Shown here piece by piece: positions 9,977 through 18,784 of a DNA stretch of 40,339 nt (position 1 is the stretch's first letter; each line of letters opens with the position of its first letter). The position numbers and the translations under genes were made by a program. The notes beneath the pieces are model-generated. The model was not told the DNA's origin and searched no databases. It saw nothing but the letters and a program-made list of their open reading frames with translations. This stretch comes from Anaeromyxobacter sp. PSR-1. Its GTDB lineage: Bacteria; Myxococcota; Myxococcia; Myxococcales; Anaeromyxobacteraceae. Where the stretch lies: assembly GCF_000964525.1 (NCBI RefSeq), contig NZ_BAZG01000022.1, positions 1 to 40,339 on the forward strand. Reading direction: 5' to 3'.

Positions 9977-11611
9977 TCACGCGCCGCCACCCGGCGGCCG
10001 CGGGGCCGGCCGCTGCTCGCCGGCCGGGTTGGCCGGGATGCGGCTCATGACGTGCTCGGCGAGCGCGGTGATGGTGAGCGACGGGTTCACGCCCAGGTTC
10101 GCCGGCACCAGGCTGCCGTCGGCGACGAACAGGTCCTGGTAGCCGAACACGCGCCCCTGCGCGTCGCACACGCCCTCGGCCGGCGAGGCGCCCATGGTCG
10201 CGCCGCCCAGGATGTGCGCGGTGCTCGAGGCGCCCAGGAAGACCTCGTGGAGCCCGCTCTGCGCCACGCCGTCCATCTTCACCGCCATCCTGCGCGCCAC
10301 GGCGTTCGCGAGCGGCATGTAGCTCGGCGGCCGGGGGCCGTCGAGCGCGCTGGTGAGCGACCGCCCCCACGGCCGGCGCGCCAGGCGCAGCCGCAGGTGG
10401 CTCGCGAGCGGCTGCATCACGAGCAGCACCGCGGTGCGGCGCGCCCAGCCGAACGGCCAGTGCGCGCGGAAGAAGTCCACCGGGTGCCGGAACAGGTTCC
10501 CGAGCCAGCGCAGCGGGCGCGGCCAGGGCGGGCCGCCGCCGGTGAGGTGCGTGGCGAGGAGCGACATGAAGTCGTGGCCCGCGCCGTAGCGGACCACCTC
10601 CATGTGCGTGTCGTCGTCCGCCTGCAGGCCCGAGGTGATGGCGAGGCCGTGGCTGTAGTCCACGTCGTCGCGGCGGGCCGTCACCGCCAGCAGCGCCTCG
10701 CTGTTGGTGCGCACGTGGTTGCCGAGCTGGCCGGAGAGCGCCGGCAGGCTCCCGCCGGCCTTGCAGCGGAGCAGCAGGCGCACCGTGCCGATCGCGCCCG
10801 CGGCCAGCACCACGCCGCGCGCGCGGAGCACGCGCCGGTTGCGCCGGACCACGTGCGTGGACGATCGCGTGTGGACCTCCCAGCCGCCGCCCGCCAGCGG
10901 GCGGAGGTCGGTGACCAGCGTCTCCGGCAGGATCTCCGCGCCGCGCCGCTCGGCCAGGTAGAGGTAGTTCCGGTCGAGCGTGTTCTTCGCGCCGTGGCGG
11001 CAGCCGGTCATGCACTCGCCGCAGAGCGAGCAGCCGATCCGCTCCGGCCCCTCGCCGCCGAAGTACGGGTCCGGCGCGGTGCGCTTCGCGTCGCCGAAGT
11101 GCACCGCCACCGTGTGGCGCGAGAAGGTGTGGCCGCGCCCGGTCTCCTCGTCCACGGCCTGGCGCAGCGCCTCGTCGCCGGGGAAGACCTCCGGCGCCTC
11201 CACCGCGCCCAGCATGAACTTCGCCATCGCGTAGTGCGGCGCGAGGCGCGCCCTCCAGCCGCCCCCCGGCCAGCGCGCGTCCTCGAACGCGCGATCCGGC
11301 GGGACCAGCAGCGTGTTCGCGTAGACCAGGCTGCCGCCGCCCACGCCTGCGCCGTGCAGCACCAGCACGTCGCGCAGCAGCGTGATCTGCTGGATCCCGA
11401 ACAGCCGCAGCCTCGGCATCCACAGGAACTTGCGCAGGTTCCAGTTCGTGCGCGGGAAGTCCTCCGGGCGCCAGCGCTTGCCCATCTCGAGCACGCCGAC
11501 GCGCCAGCCCTTCTCGGCGAGGCGCAGCGCGGAGACCGAGCCGCCGAAGCCGGAGCCGATCACCAGGTAGTCGTAGTCGAAGCGGGCGTCGGGCTCGGTG
11601 GGGCCGGGCAT
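9977..11611 (-). CDS. GMC-type FAD-dependent oxidoreductase (cholesterol-oxidase-like)
   Basis: This 544-residue protein has an N-terminal dinucleotide fold, DYLVIGSGFGGSVSALRLAE, and the GAGVGGGSLVYAN segment of the GMC/cholesterol oxidase group. Near the end it has the FAD-contacting stretch LFVADGSLVPANLGVNPSLT followed by ITALAEH. Between them lies CSLCGECMTGC, a cysteine-rich motif seen in a subgroup of these proteins that may bind an iron-sulfur cluster. It should oxidise an alcohol or sterol-like substrate; the true substrate is unknown. The protein has no signal peptide. It is divergently transcribed from the gene at 11710. Confidence 0.87.
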   Translation of the reverse strand: MPGPTEPDARFDYDYLVIGSGFGGSVSALRLAEKGWRVGVLEMGKRWRPEDFPRTNWNLRKFLWMPRLRLFGIQQITLLRDVLVLHGAGVGGGSLVYANTLLVPPDRAFEDARWPGGGWRARLAPHYAMAKFMLGAVEAPEVFPGDEALRQAVDEETGRGHTFSRHTVAVHFGDAKRTAPDPYFGGEGPERIGCSLCGECMTGCRHGAKNTLDRNYLYLAERRGAEILPETLVTDLRPLAGGGWEVHTRSSTHVVRRNRRVLRARGVVLAAGAIGTVRLLLRCKAGGSLPALSGQLGNHVRTNSEALLAVTARRDDVDYSHGLAITSGLQADDDTHMEVVRYGAGHDFMSLLATHLTGGGPPWPRPLRWLGNLFRHPVDFFRAHWPFGWARRTAVLLVMQPLASHLRLRLARRPWGRSLTSALDGPRPPSYMPLANAVARRMAVKMDGVAQSGLHEVFLGASSTAHILGGATMGASPAEGVCDAQGRVFGYQDLFVADGSLVPANLGVNPSLTITALAEHVMSRIPANPAGEQRPAPRPPGGGA

Positions 11612-11709
11612 GGTCGGGCGCCCATCGTAACCGCCGCGGCGGCGGGCGGTCGAGCGGCGCGCGGCCCCGCGCTCGCGCCCTGCCGGGTTGGCGCGGTAGG
11701 TTCTCCCCC

Positions 11710-12123
11710 GTGGAACCCACCCTCGAGCTCCTGTCGCGCGACCCGGCCTGGCGCCCCACCGCCGAGGAGGCGGCGCCCTGGCTGCGGCTCGCGGAGGCCC
11801 CCGGCGCGCCCGAGGGGCTGCTGCGCGAGGTGCGCTGGTGGGGCGCCTTCGAGGCGGCCCGGCGTCGCGCCTGGGACGAGGTGAGCGCGCTCGCCGAGGC
11901 GGGCCTGGCCGAGCCGTTCACCGAGCGCGAGGCCATCCGGCTGGCGCTGCTGCACTGCATGTCCGGGAGCGTCGCCGAGGCCGAGCACGTGGTCGCGCAG
12001 GCGGTGCAGCTCGGGGCCAGCGACGAGGGGCTCCCCCGGCGCGTGGCCGAGGCGTGCGCGCGCGAGGGGCTGCGGGAGGCGGCGGAGCGGTTGGGGGACC
12101 CGGGCGGCCGTCACGAACCGTGA
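11710..12123 (+). CDS. Small helical hypothetical protein
   Basis: This 137-residue protein uses a GTG start, with a TAGGTT -10-like element only about 10 bases before it, which implies a very short or absent leader. The sequence is almost entirely amphipathic helix, rich in Ala, Glu and Arg (for example REAIRLALLHCMSGSVAEAE), and may form TPR-like helical pairs. It has no signal or membrane segment. I do not recognise a family. It precedes pgi by 81 bases. Confidence 0.65.
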   Translation: MEPTLELLSRDPAWRPTAEEAAPWLRLAEAPGAPEGLLREVRWWGAFEAARRRAWDEVSALAEAGLAEPFTEREAIRLALLHCMSGSVAEAEHVVAQAVQLGASDEGLPRRVAEACAREGLREAAERLGDPGGRHEP

Positions 12124-12204
12124 AGGGCGGGGGCGGTGCGCCCGCCCGGAGCCGACCCTCCGCCGCGCGTGCCACGCGCCGCACGGTGCGGTAAGAGCGT
12201 GCGC

Positions 12205-13845
12205 ATGGCCGACCGGAACGATGCCCTCCTCCGAACGCCCGCCTGGAGGGCGCTCGAGACCCACCTCGCCGAGCTCCGTCCCCTGCACCTGCGCGAGCTG
12301 TTCGCGCGCGATCCGGGCCGCGGCGAGCGGCTCGCGGCGGAGGGCGCCGGGCTGTACCTCGACTACTCGAAGCAGCGCGTGACCGAGGAGACCGTCCGGC
12401 TGCTGGTCGGGCTGGCCGAGGCGCGCGGCCTGCCCGGGCGGCGCGCGGCCATGTTCCGCGGCGAGAAGGTCAACGCCACCGAGGGCAGGGCGGCGCTGCA
12501 CGTCGCGCTGCGCGCCCCGCGCGGCGAGCGGATCGAGGTGGACGGGAAGGACGTGGTGCCCGAGGTCCACGCGGTGCTCGATCGCATGGCGGCGTTCGCG
12601 GAGCAGGTGCGGAGCGGCGTCTGGACGGGCTTCACCGGACGGCGCATCCGCACGGTGGTGAACGTCGGCATCGGCGGCTCGGACCTGGGGCCGGCCATGG
12701 CGTACCGCGCGCTGCGGGCGTACGCGACCCGCGAGCTCGCGTTCCGCTTCGTCTCCAACGTGGACGGGACCGACCTGGCCGAGGCGGTCCGCGACCTCGA
12801 TCCCGCCACGACGCTGTTCCTGGTGGCCTCGAAGACGTTCACCACGCTCGAGACCATGACCAACGCCGCCTCGGCGCGGGCCTGGCTGCTCGCGGCGCTC
12901 GGCGACGAGCGCGCGGTGGCGCGCCACTTCGTGGCCATCTCGACCAACGAGGCCGAGGTGCGCCGGTTCGGCATCGATCCGGCGAACATGTTCGGGTTCT
13001 GGGACTGGGTCGGCGGGCGCTACTCGATGGACTCCGCCATCGGGCTCTCCACCATGATCGCCGTCGGCCCCGACGGCTTCCGCGAGCTGCTCGCCGGGTT
13101 CCGGGCCATGGACGAGCACTTCCGCGACGCGCCGCTGGCGCGCAACCTGCCCGCGCTGGTCGGCCTCATCGGCGTGTGGAACGCGAACCTGCTCGGCGCG
13201 GACACCGTCGCGGTGCTCCCCTACGACCAGTACCTCGACCGCTTCCCCGCGTACCTGCAGCAGCTCACCATGGAGTCGAACGGGAAGCGCGTGACGACGT
13301 CCGGCGCACCGGTGGAGGGTCACGGCACCGGCGCGATCTACTGGGGCGAGCCGGGCACGAACGGGCAGCACTCGTTCTACCAGCTGCTCCACCAGGGCAC
13401 GCACCTCGTCGCCTGCGACTTCATCGGCTTCTGCCGGACGCTCAACCCGCTCGGCCGCCACCACGACCTGCTCATGGCGAACCTGTTCGCGCAGGGCGAG
13501 GCGCTCGCGTTCGGCAAGACCGCCGAGGAGGCGCGCGCGGAGGGGACGCCGGAGGCCCTCGTGCCGCACCGCACCTTCCCCGGCAACCGGCCCTCCAGCA
13601 CCATCCTCGCCGACCGCCTCACGCCGCGGACGCTCGGCGCGCTCGTCGCGCTCTACGAGCACGCCGTGTTCACGCAGGGCGTGATCTGGGACGTGGACTC
13701 GTTCGACCAGTGGGGCGTCGAGCTGGGGAAGGTGCTCGCGAACCGGATCGTGAAGGAGCTCGAGTCGCCCGGCGAGCCGCCGCTGGCGCACGACGGCTCG
13801 ACGAACGCGCTCATCCGGCGCTACCGGGCGAGGCGGGGCGGGTAG
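12205..13845 (+). CDS. pgi: Glucose-6-phosphate isomerase
   Basis: The 546-residue protein has the normal length for the long bacterial type. Diagnostic segments are present: [18 protein letters not shown] (sugar-phosphate site), [28 protein letters not shown], and the C-terminal [18 protein letters not shown] signature. It interconverts glucose-6-phosphate and fructose-6-phosphate in glycolysis and gluconeogenesis. The ATG at 12205 is chosen because the enzyme's usual N-terminal helices begin there; the frame extends upstream only into non-conserved sequence. It converges with the small gene at 13859, leaving a 13-base gap. Confidence 0.96.
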   Translation: MADRNDALLRTPAWRALETHLAELRPLHLRELFARDPGRGERLAAEGAGLYLDYSKQRVTEETVRLLVGLAEARGLPGRRAAMFRGEKVNATEGRAALHVALRAPRGERIEVDGKDVVPEVHAVLDRMAAFAEQVRSGVWTGFTGRRIRTVVNVGIGGSDLGPAMAYRALRAYATRELAFRFVSNVDGTDLAEAVRDLDPATTLFLVASKTFTTLETMTNAASARAWLLAALGDERAVARHFVAISTNEAEVRRFGIDPANMFGFWDWVGGRYSMDSAIGLSTMIAVGPDGFRELLAGFRAMDEHFRDAPLARNLPALVGLIGVWNANLLGADTVAVLPYDQYLDRFPAYLQQLTMESNGKRVTTSGAPVEGHGTGAIYWGEPGTNGQHSFYQLLHQGTHLVACDFIGFCRTLNPLGRHHDLLMANLFAQGEALAFGKTAEEARAEGTPEALVPHRTFPGNRPSSTILADRLTPRTLGALVALYEHAVFTQGVIWDVDSFDQWGVELGKVLANRIVKELESPGEPPLAHDGSTNALIRRYRARRGG

Positions 13846-13858
13846 GCGTCGGATCGCG

Positions 13859-14080
13859 TCAGCCGAGCAGCCGGCCGATCGCTCCGCGCAGCCCGCGCAC
13901 GCGGGTGCGCGGGAGCACCAGCGTGTCCGGGCTCGAGACCAGCGGCGATGCGTAGAGTCGGTGGCCCACCGCGACCCGCGCCGGCGCGCTCCGCAGCCGG
14001 TGCACCCGCCGCTGCACCAGCAGCGCGACACCGTAGGCGGTCCCGACCAGCGTCAGGATGAGGACGAGATCGTCGAGCAT
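13859..14080 (-). CDS. Small single-helix membrane protein
   Basis: The frame has 73 codons from an ATG at 14080 preceded by GGGGGAG. It begins MLDDLVLILTLVGTAYGVALL, one transmembrane helix, followed by a basic cytoplasmic-type tail. The start, ribosome site and membrane helix argue for a real gene. Its function is unknown. Confidence 0.6.
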   Translation of the reverse strand: MLDDLVLILTLVGTAYGVALLVQRRVHRLRSAPARVAVGHRLYASPLVSSPDTLVLPRTRVRGLRGAIGRLLG

Positions 14081-14161
14081 GGCTGCTCCCCCCGAGCAGG
14101 AAGTTGCAGCAAGCCACGGGGCGCGCTTCCGTTGGAACACCACAAAGGGCGAGCACGGGCG

Positions 14162-14180
14162 CGGCTGCGCGCTGCAGCCG
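14162..14180. other. Short hairpin between two small minus-strand genes
   Basis: CGGCTGC and GCAGCCG pair around a 5-base loop, 60 bases beyond the stop of the gene at 14241-14474. It could be a weak terminator, but no T-run follows. Nothing else is recognised between 14081 and 14240. Confidence 0.3.
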
Positions 14181-14240
14181 CAGTGCTCCCCGGCGTGTCG
14201 CGAACGCGCGGGACGCCAGGCGCGGAGGAACGGGACGGCG

Positions 14241-14474
14241 CTATCGCAGCGCGGTCAGCGTGACCGTCGGGCGGAGGGATCCCCGTGCCGGAGGCAGCGC
14301 GAGGTTCGCGCCGAGCCCGCTGATGGTGCGGACGTTGGAAGCGAGCGCCCGGATGCCCGCCGGGAGCGGAGCGACCGCCGAGCGCGCCCGGCGGCGGCGC
14401 CCGGCGACGAGCACGGCGGCCAGCGAGACCACCATCAGGGCAAGGATCGTGAGCGGGAGCGCGAGGCCGGTCAT
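14241..14474 (-). CDS. Small single-helix membrane protein
   Basis: The frame has 77 codons and begins MTGLALPLTILALMVVSLAA. One transmembrane helix is followed by an RRRR stop-transfer cluster and a 45-residue soluble tail. The ATG has GGGGGTG upstream; a longer start 27 bases earlier lacks a site. It is divergent from the 40-heme cytochrome gene. No family is recognised. Confidence 0.55.
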   Translation of the reverse strand: MTGLALPLTILALMVVSLAAVLVAGRRRRARSAVAPLPAGIRALASNVRTISGLGANLALPPARGSLRPTVTLTALR

Positions 14475-14577
14475 GGTCACCCCCGTGCGCGAAGCGGGCA
14501 CGGCAATCGTCCAAGCTCGATCCGTCGGCCGCGATGCGCCGCTCCCCCGAGAGGTGTCGCCGGCGCCGCTGCGTCCA

Positions 14578-14613
14578 GCGCGTCAACACGGACGGGTCAC
14601 GGAGTTGACGCGC
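14578..14613. promoter_or_regulatory. Perfect 10-base inverted repeat upstream of the 40-heme cytochrome gene
   Basis: GCGCGTCAAC at 14578-14587 is repeated in inverted form at 14604-14613, with a 16-base spacer. It sits in the 209-base divergent region between the small membrane protein and the cytochrome gene, 70 bases before the latter's ATG. The right arm contains TTGACG, a -35-like hexamer. The layout suits a dimeric regulator's operator, but the regulator is unknown. Confidence 0.5.
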
Positions 14614-14683
14614 GGCAAGGAAGCCAGGGGCCGCGGGCTGATACCGGATGCCCCGGATCTCACAGACGGGGGAGGCTTCACCC

Positions 14684-17600
14684 ATGTCCCGACGCACCGC
14701 CGGTCTGCCGGCCGTCGTCCTCGCGCTCGCGCTCGCGGGCTGCAACTCCGCGCGCAACGCAGCCACGGAGGATCGAGCCGAGGGCCCGGCGTGCACCCGC
14801 TGTCACGGCGGCGCGGAGAACGCGAGCGGCGCACCGCCGCTCGACGCGCACGGCGAGAGCGACACCACGCGCATCTCGGTCGGCGCGCACACGGCGCACG
14901 TGTCCGGGTCGCACGGCGTCGCCGCGCCGCTCGGCTGCGAGGCCTGCCACGCCGTCCCGGATCCCGCGAATCCGCTCGGCCACGTGGACGGGAAGCCCCG
15001 CGTCGTCCTGGGGGTGGCCGCGAAGGCCAACGGCACCGCGGCCTCCTGGAACCCGGCGGACGCGACCTGCTTCGCGTACTGCCACGGCGTCTCGCTCGCC
15101 GGCGGCGCCGCGACGCGGCCGACCTGGACGCGCGTGGACGGGACGCAAGCTGCCTGCGGCGCCTGTCACGGCGATCCGCCGCCGGCGCCGCACCCCCAGT
15201 CCACGGACTGCGGGATCTGCCACCCGGCGACCATCCTCGCCGGCACGCTCCGCACCATCGACGTCGCCGGGGGCCGGCACCTGAACGGCACCGTGGACTT
15301 CTCCACCGGCTGCGCGGACTGCCACGGCGATCCCACGCGGCCACGCAACCCGGCCGCGCCGCCCCGGGGGACGCACGGCGAGACCGCCTCGTCGTCCGTC
15401 GCGGTCGGCGCGCACCAGGCGCACCTCGAGGCCGGTCCGCTCGCCGGCCCGCTCGCGTGCACCGAGTGCCACGTCGTCCCCACCGGCCTCGAGCACCTCG
15501 ACGGCACCGCGCGTGTCACGTTCGGACCGCTCGCGGCGCGCGGCGCGCAGCCGTCCTGGGATCGCGCCAGCGCCACCTGTGCCTCCACCTATTGCCACGG
15601 CGCGACGCTGCGGAACGGCGGCGGTGAGCGGACCACGCCGGTGTGGACCGGCGGTGCGAGCCAGGCCGCGTGCGGCACCTGTCACGGCGCGCCACCCCCG
15701 CCGCCGCATCCCCGCGGCACCGGCTGCGCGATCTGCCACCCGGGCACGGTGAACGGCGACGGAACCGTCAACGTGGCCGGCGGCATGCACGTGGACGGCA
15801 CGGTGCAGGTGAACCAGTTCCACCCGGTGAACTGGATGGAGCCGACCGCCCACGGCTACGCGGCGAACCGCGACCTGGCGAGCTGCCGGACCTGCCACGG
15901 CGAGGACCTGGCGGGCGGCGGCACCGGGATCTCGTGCGCCAGCTGCCACGGCGCCGGCTGGCAGTCGAACTGCACGTTCTGCCACGGCGACGCGAACCGG
16001 GCCGTGAACAAGCCGGCGCCGCCGGTGGGCACGCAGGGAGAGCTGGGCACCGACGCTCCCGCCGTCGGGGCGCACCTCGCGCACGTCCAGGCCGGGACGC
16101 TGCGCGGTCCGCTGCCGTGCGCGGAGTGCCACACGGTGCCCACGGACCTCACGCACGTGACGGGCGCGGTCGAGCTGGCCTGGGGCTCGCTCGCGGTGAC
16201 GGACGGCGCCACCCCCGCGTACCAGGGCGGCGCATGCGCGTCGACCTACTGCCACGGGGCGACGCTCGCGGCCGGAGGGACGAACCACGCACCGCGCTGG
16301 ACCACCGTGGACGGCACGCAGGCCGCGTGCGGCACGTGCCACGGCCTGCCGCCTCCTCCTCCGCACGCGCAGCTCTCCAACTGCGGCGCCTGCCACCCCG
16401 AGACCGTGGACGCGGCGGGCAACCTGAGGCTGGACGGCGGCAAGCACATGAACGGCCACCTGGAGCGCTCCGAGACGCACCCGGCGGGCTGGAATGATCC
16501 CGCGCAGCACGGCTACGCCGCGAACGCCGGGCTCGCGTCCTGCCGCACCTGCCACGGCGCCGACCTCGAGGGCGGCACGAGCGGCGTGTCGTGCAGCGCC
16601 TGCCACGGGACGGGCTGGCAGTCGAACTGCACGTTCTGCCACGGCGATCCGTCTCGCTCCGTGAACCGCGCCGCGCCGCCGGTCGGGACGCGCGGGCAGG
16701 CGCTCACCACCGATCGCGCGGTCGGCGCGCACGAGGCCCACGTCCTCGGCGGCCCGCTGGCGCGGCCGCTGGGCTGCGCCGAGTGCCACGTCGAGCCCAC
16801 GGACCTGTCGCACGTGGACGGGGCGCCGGCCGTCACCTGGGGCACGCTGGCGCGCACCGACTCCGCCGCGCCCGCCTGGAACGGCGCCACCTGCGCCGGG
16901 ACCTACTGCCACGGCGCCACGCTCGGCGCCGGCGGCGCCAACGTCGCGCCCGCCTGGACGGTGGTGGACGGCACCCAGGCGGCGTGCGGCGCCTGCCACG
17001 GCGCGCCGCCCCCGCCGCCGCACGTCGCGAACGCGGACTGCGGCCGCTGCCACGACGGCTACACCGCCACCTCGGTGAACGTGGCAACGCACGTGAACGG
17101 CGCGCTCGACGTGAACGCCATGGCGTGCACCTCCTGCCACGGCGACGCCTCGCGCGAGGTCGGCGCGGCCGCGCCGCCCGTGGGCACCCGCGGCGAGACC
17201 GCCACCACGGACCGTGCCGTCGGCGCGCACCAGGCGCACGTGCAGGGCAGCGCCATCGCGCGGCCGTTCGACTGCGACGAGTGCCACCTGAACCCCTCCG
17301 ACCTCCACCACATCGACGGCACGCCGGCCCTGGTGTGGAGCGCGCTCGCCAGCGGTGGCGGGTCGCCGCAGTGGGACGGCGCCACCTGCGCCTCGACGTA
17401 CTGCCACGGCGCCACGCTGGCCGGCGGCGGCAGCAACGTCCGGCCGGCCTGGACCGTGGTGGACGGCAGCCAGGCGGCTTGCGGCACCTGCCACGGCGCG
17501 CCCCCGCCCTATCCGCACCCGGCGCGGACCGACTGCGGCACCTGCCACCCGGGCGCCGCCGACGGCGCGCCCGCGCGCGCCGTGCACGTGGACGGCAAGG

Positions 17601-18676
17601 TGGACGTGACCGCGGCCGGCTGCGCGCTGTGCCACGGCGACGCCTCGCGCCCCGTCGGCGCCGCCGCACCGCCCGCGGGCACGCACGGCGAGACGGCCAC
17701 CACCGATCGCGCGGTGGGCGCGCACCAGGCGCACGTGCAGGGCAGCGCCATCGCGCGGCCGTTCGACTGCGACGAGTGCCACCTGAAGCCCACGGGCCTG
17801 GGCCACATCGACGGGGATCCGGCCATCGTGTGGGGCGCGCTCGCGTCCGCGAACGGGAACGTCTCGCCGATCTGGAGCGGCGCCACCTGCGCGTCCACGT
17901 ACTGTCATGGCGGGACGCTGCGGGCCGGCGGGACCAACGTCGAGCCGGCCTGGACGCAGGTGGACGGGACGCAGGCCGCCTGCGGAACCTGCCACGGGAC
18001 GCCTCCGCCCCCGCCGCACCCCGCGAACCCGGACTGCGGGGCGTGCCACACCGGCTACACCTCCACCAGCGTGAACGTGGCGACGCACGTGGACGGGCGG
18101 CTGGACGTGGGCGGCCTCACCTGCACGTCCTGCCACGGCGACGCTTCGCGCCCGACCAACGCGGCGGCCCCGCCCATCGGCACCGGCGGCGAGACCGACC
18201 CGTCCACCCGCGCGGTGGGCGCGCACCAGGCCCACCTCGCCGGCAGCCGCTGGTCGAACGGCTTCGCGTGCACGGAGTGCCACGTGGTGCCCACCGACAT
18301 GCTGCACACCGACGGCGCCGCGCAGGTGTCGTTCGGAGTGCTCGCGACCGGCGGAGGCGTGCTCGCGCCGGTGTGGGACGGGAGCGGGTGCGCCACGGTC
18401 GCCTGCCACGGCGCCAGGGTGGGTGGCAGCGTGATCCCGTCGTGGACCGGCGGTCCGGGCCAGGCCGAGTGCGGCTCGTGCCACGGGCTGCCGCCGATCA
18501 CCGGGCCGGCGCACGGGACCTCGACGTTCCGTCGCTACCACGCCAACAAGGCGTGCGCCGAGTGCCACGGGGCCGGGTACCAGACGCAGGCGGGCTACGA
18601 GGCGGTAAACAAGGACCGCCACGTGAACGGGGTGGTCGAGGCGCTGGCCTGCACCGACTGCCACACCGACTGGTGA
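14684..18676 (+). CDS. Forty-heme c-type cytochrome lipoprotein (C-x4-CH / CxxCH repeat family)
   Basis: This 1330-residue protein starts at an ATG after GGGGGAGG. The signal ends in the lipobox ALAGC, so it should be a lipoprotein, probably on the outer membrane. I count 40 heme motifs: 33 CxxCH, one CFAYCH with three residues between the cysteines, and six C-x4-CH (mostly CASTYCH). The wide motifs start at 15068, 15578, 16235, 16892, 17387, 17888 and 18389 and mark seven modules. Two of the intervals are exactly 219 residues and carry three additional hemes; the others are 165-170. Typical module text is TDRAVGAHQAHVQGSA, then VDGTQAACGTCHG. From memory, this resembles the Geobacter CxxxxCH/CxxCH family and a 40-motif cytochrome reported for Anaeromyxobacter dehalogenans. 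The likely role is long-range electron transfer at the cell surface. Confidence 0.93.
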   Translation: MSRRTAGLPAVVLALALAGCNSARNAATEDRAEGPACTRCHGGAENASGAPPLDAHGESDTTRISVGAHTAHVSGSHGVAAPLGCEACHAVPDPANPLGHVDGKPRVVLGVAAKANGTAASWNPADATCFAYCHGVSLAGGAATRPTWTRVDGTQAACGACHGDPPPAPHPQSTDCGICHPATILAGTLRTIDVAGGRHLNGTVDFSTGCADCHGDPTRPRNPAAPPRGTHGETASSSVAVGAHQAHLEAGPLAGPLACTECHVVPTGLEHLDGTARVTFGPLAARGAQPSWDRASATCASTYCHGATLRNGGGERTTPVWTGGASQAACGTCHGAPPPPPHPRGTGCAICHPGTVNGDGTVNVAGGMHVDGTVQVNQFHPVNWMEPTAHGYAANRDLASCRTCHGEDLAGGGTGISCASCHGAGWQSNCTFCHGDANRAVNKPAPPVGTQGELGTDAPAVGAHLAHVQAGTLRGPLPCAECHTVPTDLTHVTGAVELAWGSLAVTDGATPAYQGGACASTYCHGATLAAGGTNHAPRWTTVDGTQAACGTCHGLPPPPPHAQLSNCGACHPETVDAAGNLRLDGGKHMNGHLERSETHPAGWNDPAQHGYAANAGLASCRTCHGADLEGGTSGVSCSACHGTGWQSNCTFCHGDPSRSVNRAAPPVGTRGQALTTDRAVGAHEAHVLGGPLARPLGCAECHVEPTDLSHVDGAPAVTWGTLARTDSAAPAWNGATCAGTYCHGATLGAGGANVAPAWTVVDGTQAACGACHGAPPPPPHVANADCGRCHDGYTATSVNVATHVNGALDVNAMACTSCHGDASREVGAAAPPVGTRGETATTDRAVGAHQAHVQGSAIARPFDCDECHLNPSDLHHIDGTPALVWSALASGGGSPQWDGATCASTYCHGATLAGGGSNVRPAWTVVDGSQAACGTCHGAPPPYPHPARTDCGTCHPGAADGAPARAVHVDGKVDVTAAGCALCHGDASRPVGAAAPPAGTHGETATTDRAVGAHQAHVQGSAIARPFDCDECHLKPTGLGHIDGDPAIVWGALASANGNVSPIWSGATCASTYCHGGTLRAGGTNVEPAWTQVDGTQAACGTCHGTPPPPPHPANPDCGACHTGYTSTSVNVATHVDGRLDVGGLTCTSCHGDASRPTNAAAPPIGTGGETDPSTRAVGAHQAHLAGSRWSNGFACTECHVVPTDMLHTDGAAQVSFGVLATGGGVLAPVWDGSGCATVACHGARVGGSVIPSWTGGPGQAECGSCHGLPPITGPAHGTSTFRRYHANKACAECHGAGYQTQAGYEAVNKDRHVNGVVEALACTDCHTDW

Positions 18677-18730
18677 GCGGCGAGGACCGGGGCCGGCCGG
18701 GATGCCTGCCGGCCTGGCCGCCGCGCCCCG

Positions 18731-18777
18731 GCCGGCCGACGTGCTATCGTCGCGCGCCCGCGGTCCCGGACCGCGGG
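18731..18777 (+). promoter_or_regulatory. Possible promoter and leader hairpin before the TMTC-like pair
   Basis: TGCTATCGT near 18742 looks like an extended -10 element. It is followed by a 21-base palindrome, CCCGCGGTCC C GGACCGCGGG, at 18757-18777. The palindrome ends seven bases before the ATG at 18785, so it could hide the ribosome site or bind a regulator. GC-rich dyads nearer 18700 may end the cytochrome transcript. Confidence 0.35.
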
Positions 18778-18784
18778 ACTGCTC

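Noticed and set aside
15068-18676. CRISPR-like regular repeats
   Set aside because: The regular spacing comes from protein modules in one open frame; there are no short identical repeats with unique spacers.
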